From Apiotrichum sp. Y4204 (Eukaryota; Basidiomycota; Tremellomycetes; Trichosporonales; Trichosporonaceae): 64,000 bases of DNA. Below the pieces are notes generated by a model, which saw nothing but the letters and a program-made list of their open reading frames with translations, did no database searches and was not told where the DNA came from. Shown piece by piece: positions 10,215 to 19,628 of the stretch (positions are counted from its first letter, which is position 1; every line of letters starts with the position of its first letter). The stretch spans positions 1,032,029-1,096,028 of the forward strand of contig JAMYHL010000004.1 of NCBI GenBank assembly GCA_025531455.1, in the 5' to 3' direction. The translations under genes and the position numbers were made by a program.

Positions 10215-12047
10215 CTAGGCGAGCGAGCCGGCCTCAATGTTGAAGTTGTACAAGCCGTTGATGCACTTGTCTGAGATTTCGTGCTTGCCCTGGCCCTTGA
10301 GGGTGGCGCCGTCGGCGGTGGTGAGCTCGAACGACTGCGCGCCGACGCCCATGGGCACCTTGATCATCTGGACACCGGCAGGGACGTCGGACGAGGCGGC
10401 GGCCTTGTCTCCCGAGGTGACGGTGAGCTTGCCGCCGTTCTTGGTCATGACAGCGACAAAGACCGTGTCCTCGACGAGGTCGGCACCCTCGGGGCGGCCC
10501 GCGGGGTCCGTGTCGTCGCACTTGGCCGTCTTGAGGTGCGGGCGGTACCACCACACGGCGCCCTCCTTCTCAATAACCGGGGCGGGAGCACCGCTCTTAA
10601 AGGCCGAAATGAACGGGCGCGCAACCTCCATGAGCGCCGAGTGGTCAAACCCGTCGGTCCACTTCGAGTTGCCGTCGTCGCCGTGCTGGCTCTTGGCGGG
10701 GTCGACGAGGTAGTGACTCTCGCCAAAGTCATTCCAGGTGAGGAGCTCGAGCCAGCGGGCGCCGCGCGCGCGCGCCTCGAGCGCCTGGTTCCACCGACTC
10801 AGCCACAGGTCCTCCAACTTGAAGATATAGTTCTTCGGGTACGCGCCGGTCTTGGGGTAGTGCGTGAAGAACCACGGCGACACACCCATCATGTACTCCT
10901 TGCTCGCGGCGGCAAGCGGCTTGAGGTAGCGGTCGTCCTTCGATTCGATGGTGACCTCCTTGTCGACGGGCTTGTTGTTCTCGCTCGCCCAGGCCTCCCA
11001 CGAGAACAGGCCAGCGACGCCCTTGGCGCCGCCCACGTCGGCGCTGACAAAGTTGGGAACCGCGTGGATGTCGACGCCAGACTTCTGCGCAATCGCCGTC
11101 CAGTCGCTCCCGTCGCCGAGGAACGTCGAGACAAACGGCTTGCCGTCAACCTGGTAGTTGCCCGGCAGCGTCGCGTACTTCTTCACCTTGGCCGCAATGT
11201 CGTCCATGTCCTTGCCGTTGTCGGCCTTGTAGTAGTTGAAGTCGAACGACATGAACACCTTGAAGCCCGTCTTCTCCGCGGCCGCATACGCGAGGTCGAG
11301 CTGCTTCTCGGTGTACGAGTCGACGTTGCCGAAATTAAGCGCAAACGCAGAGATACCATACTCCTTCGCAGCGGTCATGTCGGCTTCCCAGTCGGCGGCC
11401 GTGTGGCCCTCAACGATACCGAGCATGAAGTGGGCAAACACGTCGTTGCCACCGGGACCAGCCGCAGCGGGGGGTGCGGTGCCATTCTGGGGCTGCGCGC
11501 CCTGCTTGCCCGCGGCGTTCGGCGCGGGGTCCTTCTTGGCGTCCGCAGGCTTTGCGAGGAGGTCGGCGGGAGCCGCCTTGCTATCAGGCTTGCCGGTCTC
11601 AACGGGCTTGTCGGCGGGCTTGTCGGCAGGCTTGCTCGCCGTCGGCGGGCTCGAGGGGTCGGGGTGCGCAGCCTTGTCCTTCGCGAGTTCGTCGCAGGGG
11701 TCCAGGCCGCCAGGGCCAGCACCGCCAGTCTGTGCGGGCGGGGCGGGGGCCGGCTTCTCGGCGTCGGCGGGAGCGGTGGTCGCGGCGCCGTTGGTGGGCG
11801 CGGCGACTGTCACTGTCACTGTCACGGTCTTGGCCTTCCAGAAGGCCTTGCTGCCCGGTGCGCCTGAGGGGGCCGCGCCCTGCGGGTCCTGCGGAGGCTG
11901 AGGAGGCTGGGAAGCCTGCGAGGCTTGAGGGGCCTGCGCGGCTTGAGGGGCTTGAGGGGCTTGAGGGGCCTGAGGTTCCTGGCTGGGGAGCGGGGTGGCG
12001 GCTGCGAAGGACGCGAGGAGCGCGAAAAGGAGGGTGGTGGGGAGCAT
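10215..12047 (-). CDS. Secreted alpha-1,3-glucanase (mutanase), glycoside hydrolase family 71
   Basis: A single 610-aa frame starts at an ATG. Residues 1-18 (MLPTTLLFALLASFAAAT) form a signal peptide. About 180 residues of low complexity follow: tandem Q-A-P / Q-A-A repeats, 'KTVTVTVTVAAP', then Pro/Ala/Lys-rich linker. The catalytic region starts near 'VFAHFMLGIVEGHTAADWE' and contains 'GISAFALNFGNVDSYT', 'FKVFMSFDFNYY', 'YMMGVSPWFFTHYPK' and 'WLELLTWNDFGESHYL', all GH71 hallmarks. The C-terminal beta-rich part is the accessory region usual in this family. It should hydrolyse alpha-1,3-glucan, a cell-wall and capsule-anchoring polymer of basidiomycete yeasts, or act on microbial mutan. No intron is evident. 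Confidence 0.93.
   Translation of the reverse strand: MLPTTLLFALLASFAAATPLPSQEPQAPQAPQAPQAAQAPQASQASQPPQPPQDPQGAAPSGAPGSKAFWKAKTVTVTVTVAAPTNGAATTAPADAEKPAPAPPAQTGGAGPGGLDPCDELAKDKAAHPDPSSPPTASKPADKPADKPVETGKPDSKAAPADLLAKPADAKKDPAPNAAGKQGAQPQNGTAPPAAAGPGGNDVFAHFMLGIVEGHTAADWEADMTAAKEYGISAFALNFGNVDSYTEKQLDLAYAAAEKTGFKVFMSFDFNYYKADNGKDMDDIAAKVKKYATLPGNYQVDGKPFVSTFLGDGSDWTAIAQKSGVDIHAVPNFVSADVGGAKGVAGLFSWEAWASENNKPVDKEVTIESKDDRYLKPLAAASKEYMMGVSPWFFTHYPKTGAYPKNYIFKLEDLWLSRWNQALEARARGARWLELLTWNDFGESHYLVDPAKSQHGDDGNSKWTDGFDHSALMEVARPFISAFKSGAPAPVIEKEGAVWWYRPHLKTAKCDDTDPAGRPEGADLVEDTVFVAVMTKNGGKLTVTSGDKAAASSDVPAGVQMIKVPMGVGAQSFELTTADGATLKGQGKHEISDKCINGLYNFNIEAGSLA
11890..11990 (-). repeat. Tandem Q-A-P coding repeat in the GH71 N terminus
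   Basis: The DNA repeats units of the type GCTTGAGGGGC (plus strand), which encode alternating Gln-Ala-Pro just after the signal peptide. Such in-frame minisatellites in secreted proteins often vary in copy number between strains; that is inference here. Confidence 0.8.
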
Positions 12048-12695
12048 TGTGGAAGAAGGTGGTTAGAGATCAAAGTGCCCGTAGGCAGTAGAAGAAGAAG
12101 AAGGAAAAAAAGAGGAAGAAAAAAAATAAACGAAGAGGCAGCGAAGGTCGAGCCGAAGAAAGTCTAAAGCCAGTTTAGATGTTGGTTTGGTGGGGAGACG
12201 AGAGGAGAGCAGACCCTCTGTTTTTATATGTGTGAGTAGCCATCAGTGTCAGTGAGCGTGGTGCCTCGTAGGCATCGAGGACGGGGAGATGGTGCACCAG
12301 GGGATTCGGGACTGGGTATCCGTGATTGAACAATGATGATGCAGTAGTGAACAAGGAGGATGTCACGGCTGTGTCGGTCAGTGTCGGGCAACGGGGGTCA
12401 GTGTGTCAGAAGTAACTGCCACACCCAGGAAATTTAAGCTCAAGAGTCAGGGGCCGGGTTGGTTGGGTGTGGGTGGATGGATGTCCAGATTGTGCTTGTT
12501 CACTCGAAACACTGGAATGTGCCGAGTCCAGGATCCTGGCAAGGGGGTGAGATGAGGGGATGGGATCCAGTGTGTGCGTGCCTTTCAAGGGAAGCACCGT
12601 CACAGCAAACGGCCGTTCTGCTCGGCGAGTTTGTGCAGTTGTGGCACTGGTGTGTACTGGTGTTCCATCAAAGACATCCTCCATCCAACCACATC
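12048..12695. other. Intergenic region upstream of the GH71 gene
   Basis: This is the GH71 upstream region, with an A-rich stretch around 12090-12140, and the 3' flank of the clpP-like gene. No gene is recognised. Confidence 0.5.
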
Positions 12696-14328
12696 CTACT
12701 TCTCCTTGTCCTTCTCCCTCTCCCGCTCCCGGTCCTTTGCTTCTGCCCCCTCGCCTTCCTCCTCGTCTTTGACTCTCCGCTCCACGATGCGGTCCACAAT
12801 CCCAAACTCGAGTGCCTCGGCCGCCGTCATGAAATAGTCGCGTTCCAGAGCCTTTTCTGTGGAAAAGTGACGTTAGCACCCGTAACGCGCGCCGCCATAA
12901 TCCTGAAACCAATCGAAATGAGATCCGCGATCTGCAACACTCACCAAAGCGTTTACGCGCCGCCTCGTGCTCCTCGTCGGGACGCTTGCAGTGCTCAGCG
13001 TATATGTCGGTCAGGACGGACCGGATTCGGAGAATCTCCTTGGCATGCAGGGCGATATCAGAGGCCTGGCCCGAGGCACCACCAGATGGCTCTGTTTCAA
13101 GTCAGTCACTGTATCTACGACACGGGCAAGACCCCATTAAGACAGAGTCTCGGATCTCGATTCCGAATCTGAATCTTTCCAAGTGCTTTGCATCCGGTGT
13201 CGACGCGTCGACATCGAGGCAAATCTTACACGCGATCACACGAAGATTCACACCTCGTGCTGGATCACCAGGTTTTGCCCCACACATGGCCATGCAGATT
13301 CAGTTGGGCGGATCGAGTTGCACACAATAGAGTTGCACACAACCACAACGGCGCACATCACACACACTCACGATGGATCATGATGCTCGAGTTCTTCAAT
13401 GCGTAGCGCTTGCCCGGCTCGCCGCCCGCGAGGAGAAGCGACCCCATGCTCGCTGCCTGGCCAAGGCAGAACGTGTGCACTGGGGACGAGATGTACTGCA
13501 TCGTGTCGTAGATTGCCAAGCCTGAGGTCACGCTGCCGCCCGGTGAGTTGATGTAGAGCCGGATCGGGCGCGATGCGTCCTCGGCCTCCAGGAACAGGAG
13601 CTGCGCGGTGACAAGCGAGCTCATCGAGTCCGCGACCTGCAGGTGAGCACGAGTAGCACACAGCCGCGCAGTCGCTCCAGTGACATTGGCGGTCGATCAC
13701 TCACTGGGCCGCCAAGGAAGATGACGCGTTCGCGGAGGAGACGCGAGAAGATGTCGTAGCTGCGCTCGCCCCGCGCCTAGTACTGTCAGTATAGACTCTC
13801 AGACACTTGAGAGCTTCCAGACTGCCGTGTCTCCGGGGATCTGGAAGCGCGTGCAACGTCAGAGCCCAAAGAAGCATGTCATGATGCACCACACTGGGAC
13901 GACCTGGACGCTGCAGGAGAACAGAGGGGGAGATCTGCACGCAGCACAACCTAATCTCTAATCTCCCGCGCAGGCACTCGCGCACTGGAACAAGTTCAAA
14001 TCCGGTGTTCACGCGCCGGCCGATGGCCCGAATCGCACACTGCACGGCCACACTTTAGCCATCAACCTCCCAACAGCTCGACACACACCACAGTCCATCA
14101 ATCCGCCGTGTCCCTCCACCCCCACACCCCGACGCTCCACAACTCGCGACTCACCGTCTGCTCCACCACGATCGGCACGAGCGCATCACGGATAACGGGC
14201 ACGCTCCCGTCGTTAGGCGAGCCGAATCCGAACGCGCGCGTGTGTCGTGGTGATGCTACCGGAGCCAGAGCCGCCCGCGCGGACGCGAGTCGTGGTGCAC
14301 ACAAGGATGCGGCGATGCGCTGTGACAT
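12696..14328 (-). CDS. CLPP: Mitochondrial ATP-dependent Clp protease proteolytic subunit
   Basis: Five exons: 14328-14155, 13776-13705, 13636-13372, 13091-12945 and 12856-12696, encoding 272 aa. Introns are 378, 68, 280 and 88 nt, two of them unusually long for this locus. The N terminus ([20 protein letters not shown]) is an Arg/Ala-rich mitochondrial presequence. The mature part has '[24 protein letters not shown]', the Ser145 nucleophile in GQAASMGS, His169 in IMIHQPSGG and Asp225 in ERDYF, giving the complete catalytic triad. It forms the 14-mer barrel that degrades matrix proteins with ClpX. The C terminus is a charged Glu/Lys/Arg tail (about 35 residues), longer than in bacteria. Saccharomyces lacks ClpP, so its presence argues against that lineage. 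Confidence 0.95.
13198..13213. repeat. 16-bp perfect palindrome in clpP intron 3
   Basis: The sequence TGTCGACGCGTCGACA reads the same on both strands and has ACGCGT at its centre, the core of an MBF-type (MCB) site. It lies in the 280-nt third intron. Whether it binds protein is unknown. Confidence 0.8.
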
Positions 14329-15304
14329 GCTGAGGGGAGGGATGAATGGGATATGGGATCTGATATCTGGGATGCGGTGCCGAGTGCTGTGCGGAGTGAA
14401 ACGTCGTAACAAGACAGTGAGTGGCCCCTCCGGTTCATCGAAAACAGCGAGCAACCGGGTGGTCGATGACGGTGCGGCGCGGTGGAGGTGAAGAAGGACG
14501 ATTATGTAAAACGTTGCCTACAAGTGCCCAGGTGTGGCAGCAGGGGTCGATGTGGCATGTGGCATTTCGAAATACAGAAAACGCAATCTCGGGCCGCAAT
14601 CTCGCTGAGCACTGCCCAGAAAGCAAGTGCGGGGAGGAAATAGAAGTGGGAATTAGAATAAAAGGACAGGCGGTGCGTTGGCGTTCAAAACGCTGGTGCG
14701 CTACGCTGGCTAGATCCAGTGTGACTCAAGTCCCGTGATGTCGTTCCCTGCAGAACGCAACCAAAGCTTGCTCGTTGACCGTTGGGGGTCGAAGGTGAAT
14801 TCTCGAAATGCTTGTCATGTTTCAAGGACAGGAGGAGTGTCTCTCGGTACTGTTGAGTAAAGCAAGTATGGGCTTGAATGGGTGTGAGGGCCACGACACG
14901 CGCCCAGCCGCACGCCGCGTTTCGCATTTGATCGCACACCTCGCACTCGGGAACGCGATCCGCGATGCCGTCTAGGAATATGATAAGGTTACATTTCTTT
15001 TCGTCAGGAATTGGGTGGGCTTGCTAGTCTCAATCGGGCCAGTATGTTCCTTGCTGTGTATCAGAAGAATTGAAACTCCATCTCCATCTTGACAAACTGG
15101 CTGACATCGTTTCCAACACTAAAACAACATCAGGGTCAGACTTATTAGTTTGGACTGTCGCGGGTTATCTGATTCGAACCTCGGGCATCCCTTCGAGAGC
15201 GTAGAAATCCCCAATCATCTGCCCGAGATTGCAAGTCTACTGTTATGGTCTGCATGCTGGTCCTCACTGGTCCCAAGACGTCCCTACCCCACTAGTCTAC
15301 AGCT
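14329..15304. other. Intergenic region upstream of clpP
   Basis: This is the promoter side of the clpP-like gene and the 3' flank of MES1. I saw no gene. A GATTCGAACC string near 15168 looks like a tRNA B box in reverse, but no tRNA can be folded around it. Confidence 0.5.
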
Positions 15305-16549
15305 CTAGATCTTCGCAGCCTTGAGCTTCTTGCGCAGCTCCTGGAGCTGCGTCTTAAGCTGCTTGGCAGCAGCCTTCTCGGCATTAATGTCGCCCTCGGC
15401 CTTGCCAAAGTGAACGTCCTTTACGCGGGCGTTCTGCGCCTCGAGCCGCGCCTCGAGGTCGCGCTCTTCGGGCGACTTAAGGGCCTCGGCGGCGGCGGCG
15501 GCCTCCTTCTTCTTCTGCGCAGCCGCCCACTTCGCGTTGTGGTCCTGCACCTTGCCGGTAGCTGCGGCCGGGGGCTTGGGGCCGTTGGCTCCAGGAGCGG
15601 CGGGAGCCTCCTCGGCGGCGGCGCCCTGGCCGCCGAACTGGCGCTGCCACTTTGCCTCCTGCTCGTTGTTGGTGTTCTCGATACGCTTGAAGAGGTACGC
15701 GGCCTTGCCAAGCTTGTGGCCGGGGAGGATGTCGATGGAGAATGCCTTGGGAAGTGTGCGGGCAGGCGCGTTGAGCTGCTTGAGCATATCGGCCGCGGCA
15801 GTCGGCATGAAGGGGTGGAAGACGGCCGAGAGGATGTAGATGAGGTTAATGGCGTTGACGAGGACCTGGGCGCAGCGCTCCGGGTGGTTGGCGAGGAGCG
15901 CATTGTCGAGACCGCTCTCCTGGAGGTATGCGTTTCCGCGGGCGGAAATGCTCATGGCAACGGCGAGACCGTGACGGAGCTTGGTGGCGTCCATCGACTC
16001 GCGGAACTCGGTCAGGCGCGCGTTGACGTCGTTGACAAACGCGGCGTCGATTTTTGCACCCTCGGAGTTGTCCGACTCGTCAATCTTGACCTCGCCGCCC
16101 TGGAGATCGGCAGGACCGGGAACGACAGAGTCATACTTTGCGTTGACGAACTTGATAGCACGGTTGACAAAGTTGCCGAGGTTGTTGAGCAGCTCGCCGT
16201 TGACAGACGCAATGAACTTGGACCACTGGAAAGAGGTGTCGCCAGTCTCGGGACGCTGCGAAAGGAGGTAGTAACGCCACACAGACGCCGGCTGGCCAGT
16301 CTCCGCGGCGTTGTTTCCGAACACACCGATACCACGCGACTTTGAGAACTTGGTGTCCTCGTAGTTGAGGTACTGGGTGGAAGAAATGTTGTGCAGCATG
16401 GTCCATGGGCGGCCGTCGGCGAGGAGCATGGCGGGGAAGAGCACGGTGTGGAAGTAGACATTGTCCTTGCCCATGAACTGGAAAAGCTCGACGTCCTTCG
16501 GGTTCATCCACCACTCCTGCCACTTGTCGGTGTACGCCTTGGTCATCGA

Positions 16550-16581
<32 letters not shown>

Positions 16582-17662
16582 CTGACGTCAGAGAACCCTT
16601 GCTCGCTTCACTCACAGATGACCTTGTCCTTCAGCTTCTCGTCCTCCTCGGCGTCGCCGACCTCGGGCACAGCGACACCCCACTTGAGGTCACGGGTAAC
16701 GGCAGATGGGCGGAGACCCCCACCCAGCATGCGCGGCTCGATAATCTCGCCCTTGTCGGTGATGACGACGTTGGACGACCACTTGCCCTTGACGCGCGCG
16801 CTCTGCATCCACTCCTCGAGCTTGGGCTGAATCGCGTTCAGACGGATACACGCGTGCGTTGAGGGACGGACAGAGAGCTTGTGGTTCTTATTCCGCTTGC
16901 AGCGCGGGTTCTTGAGCTCGGTGGGCGAGGAGAAAGTCAGCGAGCACTTGTCGCACTGGTCGCCGCGGGCATCGTCGTAGCCACACTGCGGGCACTCTCC
17001 CTCCACGAAGCGGTCGGCAAGGAAGAGCTCGTCGTCCTCGCAGTACGTCTGGTCTGAGGTCTCGAGCTGGAAGTAGCCGTTCGAGTGGATGTGCTTGTAG
17101 ATGTCCTGCGTGACCCTGGGGTAAGCTGCAGCATTCATGATCCACATACTCAGTCTGCTCGGGACACGATGTGCGGCCCCACTGGTCAAAGCCGATCTCA
17201 AACCACCTGCGGTCAGACATGTCAGACGACCACGAGCTCACTCGTAAACCTCGGTGTGCAGCTTGTTGAACCTTGTGCACAGCTCGAGCGGGGTCACGCC
17301 CTCCTCGAGGGCCTTGGTCTCCGTCGCTGTTCCGTACTCGTCCGTTCCGCAAACCTAGCACGTCAGTTTATGGTCTCTTACGCTGCACAAACATAGAGCG
17401 TCGGCACGTTCAGCGTCCTGCTGTAGCGCGCAAACACGTCGGCCGACAGGGTCGAGCCGATAATGTTGCCGAGATGGGGTACGTTATTGACATCTGACAA
17501 AGGGTGAGCAAGAGGCAAGCTTTACAGGGACTTTTGCAGCTTACAAGGAAGGGCAGAGGTGATGAGGACGTTGCGCTGGCCCTTGATTGGCAGAACGGGC
17601 TTGGACTTGTCGGGGATGTTCATAAGGAGGCCGTCGGCCTGGCGGATTTTCCTGTCAGACAT
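15305..17662 (-). CDS. MES1: Cytosolic methionyl-tRNA synthetase
   Basis: Six exons: 17662-17545, 17493-17393, 17354-17242, 17206-17150, 17115-16616 and 16581-15305; introns are 51, 38, 35, 34 and 34 nt. The product is 721 aa. Class I signatures are the HIGH-like '[10 protein letters not shown]' and the KMSKS-like 'FSKSRG'. The connective-peptide zinc knuckles ([17 protein letters not shown]) are complete. The anticodon-binding helical domain follows. The C-terminal 120 residues are Ala/Lys/Glu-rich with a coiled-coil end ('[22 protein letters not shown]'), replacing other tRNA- or partner-binding extensions. There is no GST-like N-terminal domain as in yeast Mes1. The enzyme charges initiator and elongator tRNA-Met with methionine. 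The Helitron begins 335 bp upstream of its ATG. Confidence 0.96.
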
Positions 17663-17997
17663 GGTGGCAGCGATCAGTGGACGTGGGTGTCGCTGGGGGT
17701 GTGGAGGGGGGAGTTGAGATGAGAGAGGAAGGGTAGAGATGACAAAGAGTGTTCTGTGACTAGCAGTTGTCGCGCGCTTCGCGCGCGGTGACGAGTCGAG
17801 TGAAAAGCTGGTGCGACGGCGACGGTCAAGTACAACAAACGACGATATAATTATATACAAGCGTTAGTAGAGTGGTAACATGCCCTGGCCCGGCGGTTGC
17901 TGCTCGGCTACGTTGGTGGTTCGAATCCCGCAAGGGGGACGGACAACCGGCAAGCCCAAAGGGTACGTCCGCCCAGCTATAGGACTATAAAAATAAA
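17663..17997. other. MES1 upstream region, ending at the Helitron
   Basis: This is the remaining promoter region of MES1 on the host side of the transposon. It contains an AT-rich patch near 17845-17857 and then the tRNA-like sequence annotated separately. Confidence 0.6.
17857..17997 (+). repeat. Degenerate tRNA-like / SINE-like sequence with A and B boxes
   Basis: An A-box match (TAGTAGAGTGG, 17865-17875) and a perfect B box (GGTTCGAATCC, 17918-17928) are spaced as in an RNA polymerase III promoter. The T-stem and acceptor stem do not pair, so it is not a working tRNA. Downstream lies an imperfect inverted repeat (17937-17944 with 17967-17974) and then an A/T-rich tail (ATAAAAATAAA) that runs into the Helitron end. 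A tRNA-derived SINE head plus body and tail is the simplest reading; a decayed tRNA gene is the alternative. Confidence 0.45.
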
Positions 17998-18007
17998 TTA
18001 GCAACAA

Positions 18008-18025
18008 CACCCCTAGCCAAGGGTG
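18008..18025. other. Helitron 3' subterminal hairpin
   Basis: CACCC at 18008-18012 pairs with GGGTG at 18021-18025 around an 8-nt loop. The CTAA terminus follows 6 nt further out on the minus strand. A hairpin shortly before CTRR is the usual Helitron termination signal. Confidence 0.6.
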
Positions 18026-18390
18026 GTAAATAATTTTGGTATTTATTTAGGAAAGCGGATAGTGGAGAATGCTTGCCGGAATTCGATGAAGCTCCCTCTT
18101 TCTGCTCCCGGATGCGCTGCCATGTGATAATTGCATGGTGGCGGCCGAATGACGGAACATTGTGGTACGGCCAAGGGTTTAGATTGCGATGACGGCTGTT
18201 TAACTGCTTGAGCATCAATTGTCGGAGTTATCGGTTGGTGCGGAGTTATATGGAGTGGCTCGCTTATCGGACGGACTTTAAAAAATGGCTGTTCGGTAAG
18301 CGGGCACAGTCCAATATAATAACTGTGCTACGACAACCCCAACAACAATAAACTCAACACTTTCGTCATCCTATCGAAATCAATTACAAC

Positions 18391-19485
18391 ATGCCGCCCC
18401 GGCAACCACGAGACAACTGGATCCGAATACGGCCTAATAGCCCCTCTGCCTGGCAGCGGTGGTTTATAGGCCAGCCTCGGTCGGAGCCTCGGCTTCGGAA
18501 CTTGGTGCAGCGGATGTTTGATGACATCCCTCCTTGGCAGCATCGGCAGCTCAACAATGACGACTTGTACTTGGTGGAAAATCCTCATAGAAACCAAGCT
18601 ACAGAACCACTGTACTTCGCAATTCGGCTAAATACGATTACGGTACAGAACCAACAAGATATCGAGCACGCCTTCGCAGCTGTGGAGCGGTCAAACATCC
18701 AATGGGAACACCCTACCCACCGGCACCAGCAGGGCCAGGATCCACCCTTCGAAGCAAATATCCCAACATTCGTGGATGCGGTGGGCCCAGACAACCCAGT
18801 ACTGCATCTGGGAGTGTGGGATCGGCAGGCCAACGGGCCTCGAGTTACAGCAAGCACGATTCAGGCTGCTAAGGGGGCTGCGGCCCAGGAGGCGGTACTG
18901 AGGTTCCTTGCGACAGTGGATCGGGCTCTAGGACCAACTCGGGAGAAGCTGAAGGAAGTTGACCCAAGGGCGGTGGTGGAAGTGATGGGTATCAACACAG
19001 AGGCTGAGTACCAAGAACTCGGCCTTGACCCAGAACTTGTGGAGCGGGTGGAGCGGGAGGTGGGTGGAAGAGTCCTTGGGTTCGGCCAGCTCGGAACTAC
19101 CATGGCAGCTATCAGGGGTGCGGGAACCCACTACCACTTGGATCCAAATGACCATACGGACCATGTGTACACAGTGGTAATCCCAGTATCCCCGGCTGGG
19201 TGGGATACAGCTCAGCAGCCTACCTGCCATGTGGAGTTCCCACAGCTCAAGCTTCGGATGCCCCTGCGGCCTGGGCAGGTGCTGGCATTCCGGGCCAGCA
19301 ACCTGGTCCATCGAGTAACACCAATTAATCCAGAATATCGAAACCGGCGGCTGGCGTTGACACTGTTCACCTGCAGGTTCGTAGGTAGAGCAGCTCAAGC
19401 GAAGCTGCCAGAGCAGCCAAAGTCCAGCCAGCGAAAGCGAAAAGCGAAATCCCAAATCAAACCGAAGGCGAAGAGGAAGGCGTAG
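18391..19485 (+). CDS. 2-oxoglutarate/Fe(II) dioxygenase-like protein carried by the Helitron
   Basis: One 364-aa frame without introns. The C-terminal half has the double-stranded beta-helix pattern: 'GTHYHLDPNDHTDHVYTVVIP' with the HxD pair His249/Asp251, then 'LRPGQVLAFRASNLVHRVTP' with distal His307, and 'RNRRLALTLF' with Arg319/320 as likely 2OG ligand. The last 25 residues are Lys/Arg-rich (QRKRKAKSQIKPKAKRKA), suiting nuclear import or DNA binding. The N-terminal 230 residues match no domain I know. Fungal transposons are known to carry TET/JBP oxygenases that modify 5-methylcytosine, mostly in KDZ elements. Whether this protein belongs to that family is inference. It points towards the OB-fold-like gene, 143 nt away. 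No signal peptide is seen. Confidence 0.65.
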   Translation: MPPRQPRDNWIRIRPNSPSAWQRWFIGQPRSEPRLRNLVQRMFDDIPPWQHRQLNNDDLYLVENPHRNQATEPLYFAIRLNTITVQNQQDIEHAFAAVERSNIQWEHPTHRHQQGQDPPFEANIPTFVDAVGPDNPVLHLGVWDRQANGPRVTASTIQAAKGAAAQEAVLRFLATVDRALGPTREKLKEVDPRAVVEVMGINTEAEYQELGLDPELVERVEREVGGRVLGFGQLGTTMAAIRGAGTHYHLDPNDHTDHVYTVVIPVSPAGWDTAQQPTCHVEFPQLKLRMPLRPGQVLAFRASNLVHRVTPINPEYRNRRLALTLFTCRFVGRAAQAKLPEQPKSSQRKRKAKSQIKPKAKRKA

Positions 19486-19628
19486 AGAGGAACAAGGAGG
19501 TATATAGACCATACACGTGATGAATATGTAGTGTTTTTTGCCCCCCTCGGTGGGTGTACACTGACTGTTTTTTGATTGGCTGACGACTGCTGCAACGGAA
19601 ACAAATTGCATGCTGACGTGGTGTCAAA

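Noticed and set aside
15160..15200. tRNA-like B box on the minus strand (GGTTCGAATC) near 15168
   Set aside because: Flanking stems do not pair and no A box lies at a suitable distance, so I do not call a tRNA.
17842..17849. 8-bp direct repeat ACGATATA at 17842 and 25641 as a target-site duplication
   Set aside because: Helitrons make no duplication, and an 8-mer in AT-rich DNA can repeat by chance.
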